Shown one piece after another: positions 31,191 through 37,359 of a stretch of 37,359 bases of DNA. How positions within the stretch are numbered: the stretch's first letter is position 1; every line of letters starts with the position of its first letter. The stretch is taken from contig JAPLUO010000186.1 of the NCBI GenBank assembly GCA_026397595.1, positions 1 through 37,359 of the forward strand, given 5' to 3'. A program made the translations under genes and the position numbers. Source of the stretch: Caldifarciminota bacterium. GTDB taxonomy: Bacteria; Hydrothermota; Tepidihabitantia; Tepidihabitantales; Tepidihabitantaceae. A model generated the notes under the pieces. The model was not told the DNA's origin. It saw only the letters and a list, made by a program, of their open reading frames with translations, and searched no databases.

Positions 31191-32251
31191 AGGCGATAGT
31201 AGTCGCGGAACCACGCGACGAACTTGCGGATACCATCCTCGATCGGGGTGGAAGGCTGGAAGCCTACATCGCGGATGAGGGCGTCCACATCGGCAAAGGT
31301 CGCAGGTACGTCGCCGGGCTGCATAGGCAGGAGGTTGCGCACCGCCTTCTTGCCCACGGCGTTCTCGATGACTTCGATGAAATGGAGCAGGTTAATTGGG
31401 GTATGGTTGCCGATGTTGTACAGCCTGTAGGGAGAGGTTGAGGTTAAGGTTGAGGTTGAGTCTGGAGGCGAATCGGCTTCCTTCTCCTCTGCCTTAGCCT
31501 TTACCTTAACCTCGGCCTCAGCCTGCCGCGAAGCGGCGGTCGGAGGACGGTCCAGAACCCGGATGACTCCCTCCACGATGTCGTCGATGTACGTGAAGTC
31601 GCGCTTCATTAGCCCGTGATTATATACCTCAATGGGACGGCCTTCAAGGATGGCCTTCGTGAAGAGGAAGTACGCCATGTCGGGACGGCCCCACGGACCG
31701 TAGACGGTGAAGAAACGGAGGCCGGTTGTGGGAAGGTTGAACAGGTGGCTGTAGGCGTGGGCCATCAGTTCATTGGCCTTCTTGGTCGCGCCGTAGAGGC
31801 TCACCGGATGGTCGACATTGTCAGCAACGCTGAAGGGCAGCTTCTGGTTGGCGCCATAGACCGAACTGGAGGAAGCGTAGACAAGGTGCTCTACACCGTT
31901 GTGCCGGCAGCCTTCGAGGATGTTGACGAATCCCACGAGGTTGGAATCAACATAGGCGTGCGGGTTCTGCAAGGAGTAGCGAACGCCGGCTTGGGCCGCA
32001 AGGTGAACGACTCGTTGCGGGTGTTCACGCGCGAAGTAGTCAGCTATCGCTGGGCGGTCAGCGATGTCGAGCTTGGTGAAACGGAAACATTTCTTCTCAA
32101 GAAGCAGCTTTAGTCGGGCCTCTTTGAGTCGCGGGTCGTAGTAGTCGTTCAGGTTGTCGATGCCGACTACCTCATCCCCGCGGGCGAGCAGCTTGAGGCA
32201 TGTGTGGAAGCCGATGAAGCCGGCAGCGCCGGTGACAAAGAGCTTAGCCAA
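31187..32251 (-). CDS. UDP-glucuronate 4-epimerase-like NAD-dependent epimerase
   Basis: An extended SDR of 354 residues from a TTG at 32251, six bases after [24 protein letters not shown] binds [11 protein letters not shown] holds the catalytic Ser, [11 protein letters not shown] the Tyr and Lys; [18 protein letters not shown] is the UDP-glucuronate-epimerase signature; [16 protein letters not shown] closes the domain. It makes UDP-galacturonate (or the related epimer) for the glycan. Between VLDRPP and YRLYNIGN, where homologues have a variable loop, lie about 30 low-complexity residues ([24 protein letters not shown]) encoded by inserted repeat modules (31431-31526). The frame is kept. Confidence 0.88.
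   Translation of the reverse strand: MAKLFVTGAAGFIGFHTCLKLLARGDEVVGIDNLNDYYDPRLKEARLKLLLEKKCFRFTKLDIADRPAIADYFAREHPQRVVHLAAQAGVRYSLQNPHAYVDSNLVGFVNILEGCRHNGVEHLVYASSSSVYGANQKLPFSVADNVDHPVSLYGATKKANELMAHAYSHLFNLPTTGLRFFTVYGPWGRPDMAYFLFTKAILEGRPIEVYNHGLMKRDFTYIDDIVEGVIRVLDRPPTAASRQAEAEVKVKAKAEEKEADSPPDSTSTLTSTSPYRLYNIGNHTPINLLHFIEVIENAVGKKAVRNLLPMQPGDVPATFADVDALIRDVGFQPSTPIEDGIRKFVAWFRDYYRL
31431..31526. repeat. repeat modules inserted in frame in the epimerase gene
   Basis: AGGTTGAGGTTAAGGTTGAGG-type DNA (31434-31460) and, in the opposite orientation, CCTTAGCCTTTACCTTAACC-type DNA (31494-31525). These are the same hexamer-like modules that fill the spacers of the first 10 kb, here as a facing inverted pair within a conserved gene. 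Confidence 0.8.
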
Positions 32252-32323
32252 GCGAAGCTCCCGCGCGCACTGGGCTCCCGCGTCGAACGTCCTGGGCTCT
32301 TCCCACAAACTGCAAGATACTCC

Positions 32324-34558
32324 TCATCTGCGAGGCTCGTAGCTGAGTTGCACTGCATGGCGACCGGCAGCGACTGACACGCACTGGAAGGTGAAGTCTG
32401 CCGGGAACACGGGTTGTTCGTGACCATCGACTTCGCATTTCCAGAACTTCGACCAGTTGTTGGTTATGACCAAGATCATTGGAGAGAGGCAATCAACAGT
32501 CAAACTCACTCGGTCAGACGCGTATCGGTCAATGGTGACAGTGCCCTGTGCAGGCGCCGTCCCAGAGTCTACCGGCAACGGCATACGGTGAGACTCCAGG
32601 AATACAGTCCGTCGGAGGACATCGACCGGGCTCGCTGCCAAGCTGTCCAGCAACTCGACAGAGTCCTCGAACACTCTGGATTGGGATACAAGGAAGAACC
32701 GCGGGAGGGCCTGAGGATTCTCGTACACGTATAGCTTGCCACCAAGCTTCAACTCGCGCAGTCGGCAATCTGCGATCTCGTACTCGCTGAAGAAATACCT
32801 ACACCCGGCCAGCGAGAGCAGGTTCAGGTCAAAAGCCTCGGCGAACGAGAAGCCGGGTCTGTGTGTCGTTTCCATCTGCTCGCCGAACAGGTGCAGTCTC
32901 TGTCCCCAGTTGTCAAAACTGTGGCGGACGAGACTGCTCCGTACCCTAACGCCGTCAATGACCTTGCGCCAGTAGAGGTGATAGCGAAGTGGGTAGATGT
33001 TGAAGTAGCCGTCAACGGTCTCCAGGCCACTCGGGAGTGCGAATAGGGGCGCGAGGGTGGTGGACGGAAATACCGTGCCCACTCTGAAATGGCCGTCTTG
33101 CCGACTGACAAGCTTGGCTACCATCTTGTACTCCGGACGATTGTACATGCTGCTGTACGTTTCCGGAGATCGGAGGTCCCTGACAAGCCAAGCAGATAGC
33201 GAGATAGTCGCGAAAGCAGGCAGGACCGCGAGACCGAGTTGTCTGACGAAACTCGGTGGGCGACGCCGGGTGAATATCAGCGTCACTGGGAGGGCGATGA
33301 CAGAAAGCGCCACGCAGGCCTCCCAAACCTTTTGCAGGTCGACTGCCGCGCCCGGTGGCTTCAACTCCCAGTCAGCCTCGAACGCGAGGAGGAAGACAGC
33401 CGAGATGACCAGCCCCGACACCAGTATCGCCATGCGCGAGCCTCGGCTGCGGACTGGATTACGAAGGAGCAGTCCCCTATCCACATGGTGAACTGCCATC
33501 GCGCCCAGAATGGCCAGGAAGAAGTAACTCGAGATGCTGAATCGGGAGATATCGAAGGCCCTGAAGACACCCAGCCTCAAGATTGAGATCAACAGAAAGG
33601 GGAGCGGGCCGGACATCAGGCAGCAGAACACAAACGCAGCGGCGGTCTTAGAGAAGGCGCGATCGCGGAGCAGGCCGGTGAAGAACACCGCAACACATAC
33701 AGCGACGTAGATGGGGCCAGCTTTGCCCACAGCATGCAGGAAACTCGCGAACACGCTGCGCAGAAAACTCAACAGACCGGGTATGGCTGACGGGTTGGAC
33801 GTGCGAACGACGACGCGCTGCGATTCGTCCAGTATGCGAAAAACGCTCCAGACCGTGCCACTGTCTGCTACTGTCGCACCAACGGCAAATGCCGACAGCG
33901 TCACAAGCGACGCGCGAAGGTTTGACTTCGCGAGGGCAAGCAGCACGAAGACGATGGTTGCGAAGATGAACGGTTGGGCTATGAAGAGATTGGCGGTCTT
34001 CCCGAACGCGAATCCAGCGACCAATGCCAGGAACGCTCTGAGGAACCACGACCGCAACCCCGCGATCTGGGAGAGTACGTACGCAAACATCGGAATGCCC
34101 GGCTCGGCCAAGGCATTGTAAGTACCCAACCCAAACGCGGATAAGCAGAATGGATACACGACTCCCGCTGATAGGGCGGCGATTCGGCTCAGGCCGAGGG
34201 TCTTCCTGACGAAGAGGTACATGAACACCGCGGCAATGACGCGTTGCAGAATCATCAGCAGGGCGAACCCGAGCCAGCCCGGAACGACCTTCTGCACTAG
34301 AACGTAGAATTCAGATTTCACCGAGGAGTTGTCGGAACCACAGATTGCGAAGTGCGCCCAATGAGGATTAGCCGAATTGGTGGGGAAATGCGCGGTGGCC
34401 AACGCGACCGGGTGGGAGGCGTCGCCCTCGTCCCACCACCGAATGTAGCTGTCTTGTCCTCTCACAAAGAACTGCAGTGAGCACAGGACTCCCCACAAGA
34501 CCAGCAGAGCAACGTCGACCTTCTGGTGGTTCACGCTACGTCCTGATCTGTCAGTCAC
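32324..34558 (-). CDS. large membrane protein, YfhO/GT-C-like
   Basis: About 744 residues from a GTG at 34558, which has AAGGAG upstream and overlaps the previous stop by eight bases. Some eleven to thirteen hydrophobic segments fill the first 480 residues (VDVALLVLWGVLCSLQFFV, an ExD-like WWDEGDASHP after helix 1), followed by a soluble beta-rich C-terminal domain (YVYENPQALPRFFLVS, FWKCEVDGHEQPVFPADFTF). That plan matches YfhO-type and other GT-C membrane glycosyltransferases that work with polyprenyl-linked sugars. It probably adds a branch or decorates the glycan outside the cytoplasm. Assignment to YfhO-like is by layout. Confidence 0.7.
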   Translation of the reverse strand: MTDRSGRSVNHQKVDVALLVLWGVLCSLQFFVRGQDSYIRWWDEGDASHPVALATAHFPTNSANPHWAHFAICGSDNSSVKSEFYVLVQKVVPGWLGFALLMILQRVIAAVFMYLFVRKTLGLSRIAALSAGVVYPFCLSAFGLGTYNALAEPGIPMFAYVLSQIAGLRSWFLRAFLALVAGFAFGKTANLFIAQPFIFATIVFVLLALAKSNLRASLVTLSAFAVGATVADSGTVWSVFRILDESQRVVVRTSNPSAIPGLLSFLRSVFASFLHAVGKAGPIYVAVCVAVFFTGLLRDRAFSKTAAAFVFCCLMSGPLPFLLISILRLGVFRAFDISRFSISSYFFLAILGAMAVHHVDRGLLLRNPVRSRGSRMAILVSGLVISAVFLLAFEADWELKPPGAAVDLQKVWEACVALSVIALPVTLIFTRRRPPSFVRQLGLAVLPAFATISLSAWLVRDLRSPETYSSMYNRPEYKMVAKLVSRQDGHFRVGTVFPSTTLAPLFALPSGLETVDGYFNIYPLRYHLYWRKVIDGVRVRSSLVRHSFDNWGQRLHLFGEQMETTHRPGFSFAEAFDLNLLSLAGCRYFFSEYEIADCRLRELKLGGKLYVYENPQALPRFFLVSQSRVFEDSVELLDSLAASPVDVLRRTVFLESHRMPLPVDSGTAPAQGTVTIDRYASDRVSLTVDCLSPMILVITNNWSKFWKCEVDGHEQPVFPADFTFQCVSVAAGRHAVQLSYEPRR

Positions 34559-35051
34559 GCTGCTCTCCTTTCGCACTCGCTGTAGGCAGAACTCCGATCT
34601 GCTTGAGTACATCTGCAACGTTGGCCTGTTCGACATCAGTCATCTCGTGAAACAACGGCAGGATGATGCTCTGCTTCAGAGCTTTCTCACTCTCCGGCAG
34701 ACACGTGCAATCGTCGCTCCGGCCGTGAGCGCACTTCCAGGGCTCCTGGCGATAGGCCGGTTCCCAATGTGCGTTCATGACGCCGCGGCGGGTGGCGATG
34801 CCGGCGTCAAGCATAGACTGCATTACTGCGCGCTGGCCAGCACCCTCGGGCAGGCGGACGCAGAAACTCTGCCAGTTGCTGCGTGCCCAGGCTGGTCCGA
34901 CCGAGAGACCCGGACCTGGTACTTGAGCCCGCAACTCCAAACAACGCCACGCAAGTCCACGGCGTCGGGTCGCGACCGTCGACAACCGTCCGAGTTGGGC
35001 CAGGCTAATTGTATCCTGCATGTCGATCTTGCGGCCATTGGAGCGTCTAAG
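34551..35051 (-). pseudogene. 5'-truncated DegT-family aminotransferase gene
   Basis: The frame ending at 34551 contains only the last third of a DegT aminotransferase: MQDTISLAQLGRL (the usual 'm.diqAAiGl.QL..l'), RRRGLAWRCLELRA, NWQSFCVRLPEG, MLDAGIATRRGV and ILPLFHEMTDVEQANV. The PLP-binding two thirds, including the lysine loop, are missing; upstream lies the stop of the flavin-reductase-domain gene. The frame extends upstream to 35132, but residues before about 35051 do not match. A translated C-terminal domain may still be made because the next gene overlaps its stop. Confidence 0.75.
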
Positions 35052-35058
35052 CGCACAC

Positions 35059-36474
35059 CTACTTGTCAGTAGACAGACCGGGTGAAATGCTGGCATATGG
35101 GATCCACTCCAGCGGATTGTCCGGCCCGACATCTCCTCTGACCCATATCTGTCTTACCTCGCCGAGAAACATGACATGGGTGCCCAGCTTGATCTCGCCA
35201 ATCACTTCGCAGTCAAAATGGATGGGCAGCGCAGGCAAGATGGGTGCTGATGCAGACTGCTCGACCTGCAATCCGGCGTGCTCCACTTTGGCCGGGTCGT
35301 CGCGGAAAGATATGTTGCCGGTGTACTCGATGGAGCGAACTACCCTGTCGTCGATGTAAGGGACGCCGCAACCGAACCTGCCTGCCCGCCGGACCATACT
35401 CAGTGTTGCGCGCGGCGCGTAGCGAACGTTGATCGCCGCATAGGAGATGCAGCAGGCAATCACGAATGGCTGACGACTCACGACGGTAGTTGACCCGCAA
35501 GGCATCACGTTCGGCGTGCGCTCGTCGGACCAAGCGGTAATCATACCGAGCGAAGAAGGAAAGAAGCAGGGCCAGCGTGCTCGGTCATCGTCCACCTCCA
35601 ACTGGGTTTCAGGCAGGGGAGGAAAGTGCTTTGTCGCCATCTCTTCGGCCGACCCTTCGGGCTCGAATGCGGCTGTGCCGGCGCTCGGGAACCTGTAGTG
35701 CGGCTCATACCGCTTCCAGTAGCGATTGGGTAGGGACTGTGATTCAGGTGTAGAAACAGGGCTCGAGAATCCGGCCGCCATCGAAGGACTCCAGACTGGG
35801 AGACTTCGCCACAGGATTTGGCTTGTGCCCTCGGCGATGTCCCTGCGGAGTTGGATCGCGACCACTTCGAGAAAGTAGACCCGGTGGCTACCGACATCAG
35901 TCCAAGGGGATTCGTATATCTTCTGACCATCGGAATCCCGCCCCGGACTGACCAGTCGCACCTCGTACGCCATGTAGGCGTCCGCAAACACCGGCGCGGG
36001 ATTGGTCTGTGCGCTGCGGGTCGCGAGACCGGACAGCGCCACGCGTCGGCCTGCCTCGTCATCCGGCGTCGAGGCAATCACCCGTGCCAGCCGGTCCACG
36101 GAATCTCCGGGCGCGAAGAACTGCAGCGCAGCCGTGCAGTTCTTCTCCAGTGCTTCGGGAAAGGCTCGTCGGGCGTAGTGACGCGACGACAACTGCTTCA
36201 CGCAGCAGCTAACAGCGACGACAAACGGAAAACGGTTGACGACCGATGCCCCAACTACCCGTTCCACCACCGATTCCGATCCGTCGGAGGTCGCAACGTA
36301 GCATATCGAGGAAGGAAACAGGGCGGGCCAACGGCTGTCTCTCGACAAGTCCTCCGGGGTTTCCGACATCGACATCTCATAGGCGAGAGGTCCCATCCGA
36401 CGCCATGATCCCCCCGACCCGAAGTCGGGCCCAGGCCACCGGTACGCATATTTCCCCAGGCGTTCACTGTTCAC
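35059..36474 (-). CDS. protein with two tandem flavin-reductase-like domains
   Basis: A 471-residue protein in two similar halves. Each has W-P-FFPSS/LFPSS, a strand, V-x-R-F/QPFV-x-A-C-C/SCC, and YARRAF/YAPRATL; the first half spans about residues 45-245, the second about 290-465. These are marks of flavin-reductase-like (FMN-binding split-barrel) domains. Relatives use FMN and NADH or act as oxygenase partners; a tandem fusion is not usual. The GTG at 36474 has AAGGAGAA upstream. It lies between two DegT relics, so its place in the operon may be recent. What it reduces is unknown. Confidence 0.75.
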   Translation of the reverse strand: MNSERLGKYAYRWPGPDFGSGGSWRRMGPLAYEMSMSETPEDLSRDSRWPALFPSSICYVATSDGSESVVERVVGASVVNRFPFVVAVSCCVKQLSSRHYARRAFPEALEKNCTAALQFFAPGDSVDRLARVIASTPDDEAGRRVALSGLATRSAQTNPAPVFADAYMAYEVRLVSPGRDSDGQKIYESPWTDVGSHRVYFLEVVAIQLRRDIAEGTSQILWRSLPVWSPSMAAGFSSPVSTPESQSLPNRYWKRYEPHYRFPSAGTAAFEPEGSAEEMATKHFPPLPETQLEVDDDRARWPCFFPSSLGMITAWSDERTPNVMPCGSTTVVSRQPFVIACCISYAAINVRYAPRATLSMVRRAGRFGCGVPYIDDRVVRSIEYTGNISFRDDPAKVEHAGLQVEQSASAPILPALPIHFDCEVIGEIKLGTHVMFLGEVRQIWVRGDVGPDNPLEWIPYASISPGLSTDK

Positions 36475-36510
36475 GATGTCTTCTCCTTGATTTCATGCAG
36501 GACTCAGCGT

Positions 36511-36690
36511 TCACTCAGCGCACGCGCGACGCAGAGCACTCGTCACCACTTCCTGCTCGGCGTCAGTCAACTCCGGGAACATCGGAAGAACGATTGTCTG
36601 ATCCTGCGCCCTCTCGCTGTTCTGCAAGCAGTCACAACCGCGTCGTCTTCTGGCCCCGCCCCTCGGGCAGGCGCACGCACTTCCTCGACC
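36511..36690 (-). pseudogene. C-terminal DegT relic with internal deletion
   Basis: The end (TIVLPMFPELTDAEQEVV to RRACAE and TGA at 36511) is a DegT C-terminus. Just upstream CVRLPEGRGQ is found in another frame, matching FCVRLPEGAGQ of the relic at 34551, then CLQNSERAQDQ in the first frame: about 30 residues in between are lost and the frame is broken. No start or PLP domain exists. Confidence 0.7.
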
Positions 36691-36781
36691 CGGGAATACC
36701 ACGTCAGAGTCCGGGCAATGGTCTCGCGCAGGGCCCGTTAGAAGCATTTGCGAACTATCCACGCTTCCCATGGGGAGCACC

Positions 36782-37359
36782 TTAGCTCTTGATTCCCCGA
36801 ACTAGAATAAGCCCTCCATTTCGCCTCAGAACCGGAACTGATCTACCTACTCGATCCGCGAATGTCAACATCTGAAAGGCGCATTCAGGGCGTAGCATGT
36901 TGAGCAGATGTGGGGGCAAGAATACGCTAGTCGATGTCTCGATCCGCACTCCCGTATCCTCAAACGCTTCCTGCACGCGGCGGCGAGAAATCAAGGCCTC
37001 TGGCCCCGCTTCTTCATGCCAGAGCGGATTCATTCTCTGCAACAAGTCGAACACCCATCTAAAGATTGTTGTGTTGTTCTCAGAACCGAAATAGATCCCG
37101 CCGCGTCTAAGCACCCGCGCAATCTCCCTACAGGTCTGACGCGGCTCAGGCAGGTGGTGAAGCACACCGTATACCAGAACATAGTCGGCTGATGCATCCA
37201 CAATCGGGAAACTTGACGCGTCCGCTACAAAGAATGTGGCCTTAGCACGATGCGGGGTTTGGCGATAACGATCTATGGCCTGACGTACCATCTGCTTGGA
37301 AATATCAAAACCGATGACGTTTATGTTACTAATGAGAGCAGGAAATGTTTGTCATTCTG
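36782..37359 (-). CDS. SAM-dependent methyltransferase, 5' end replaced by repeat (partial)
   Basis: A class I methyltransferase read from the right edge: NVIGFDISKQMV (acidic residue binding the SAM ribose), ATFFVADASSFPI, the motif IV region YVLVYGVLHHLPEP, and LRRGGIYFGSE. The first motif (D/E-x-G-x-G-x-G) should precede NVIGF but is absent; that position is occupied by the 33-base repeat (37327-37359), whose translation is QNDKHFLLIS. So the gene is either interrupted there or misjoined at the contig end. The ATG at 37291 would give 169 residues without the SAM motif I. It would methylate a sugar or lipid precursor. Confidence 0.78.
37327..37359. repeat. dispersed repeat, copy 2 at window end
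   Basis: Identical over 33 bases to 8164-8196. Here its left boundary cuts into the methyltransferase gene; the copy runs off the window, so its length is unknown. Confidence 0.85.

Noticed and set aside
1-37359. tRNA, rRNA, riboswitch
   Set aside because: No clover-leaf, rRNA or known riboswitch consensus was seen by eye; a covariance search was not possible.

Overview
The window is bacterial, gene-dense and GC-rich. It looks like a contig from an uncultured bacterium; the style (GC-rich genes separated by CTT/AACC/TTTTGAC-rich degenerate spacers) reminds me of candidate-phylum MAGs such as WOR-3, but nothing here fixes the taxonomy. No rRNA, tRNA or CRISPR array was seen. The right edge ends exactly inside a 33-bp sequence that also occurs at 8164-8196, so the window is probably a whole contig that broke at a repeat.

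Region 1 (1 to about 9.9 kb) is an accessory island of small solitary genes or gene pairs: a VapB/VapC-like RHH/PIN pair, an orphan minimal nucleotidyltransferase, an ORF6N DNA-binding protein, a two-gene unit whose second product has a TIR/nucleoside-deoxyribosyltransferase-like signature, a RelE/ParE-type pair, a small conserved protein, an MNT/HEPN pair and an antitoxin whose PIN partner is broken. Between them lie several hundred bases at a time of degenerate modular repeats, one MITE-like element with CTAG flanks, two 12-bp-period tandem arrays, and relics of polysaccharide genes (a glycosyltransferase 2 fragment and a DegT aminotransferase C-terminus). Most of the small genes have a TTGAC-16/17-TAnnnT promoter placed so that transcription would begin at or next to the start codon, i.e. 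leaderless mRNAs.

Region 2 (about 9.9 kb to the end) is one large surface-polysaccharide locus, all on the minus strand. In transcription order (right to left): truncated SAM methyltransferase, DegT relic, tandem flavin-reductase-domain protein, truncated DegT, large membrane protein, UDP-glucuronate-4-epimerase-like protein, a 64-aa coupled ORF, UDP-GlcNAc-4,6-dehydratase-like protein, DegT aminotransferase, hexapeptide acyltransferase, DegT homologue lacking the PLP lysine, FabG-like SDR, GNAT-like protein, Wzx-type flippase, GT2, O-antigen ligase/polymerase, asparagine-synthase-like protein, ATP-grasp protein, two GT4 enzymes, FemAB/GNAT-like protein, polysaccharide-deacetylase-like protein, a second SDR, a second hexapeptide acyltransferase, PIG-L deacetylase, and an ExoA-like GT2. 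Stop/start overlaps (ATGA, GTGA, TGATG) tie many of these together. The content predicts a Wzx-type glycan containing a 4-amino-4,6-dideoxy (or related) sugar and a uronic acid, with acyl and possibly amide decorations.

The most unusual aspect is how the degenerate spacer modules behave. They have entered genes: in frame inside the epimerase, as a membrane-helix segment and the stop codon of the ExoA-like GT2, as the C-terminal tail and stop of a nucleotidyltransferase and a DegT relic, and as the sequence that splits a vapC. They look like an active or recently active sequence-generating process, not passive filler.
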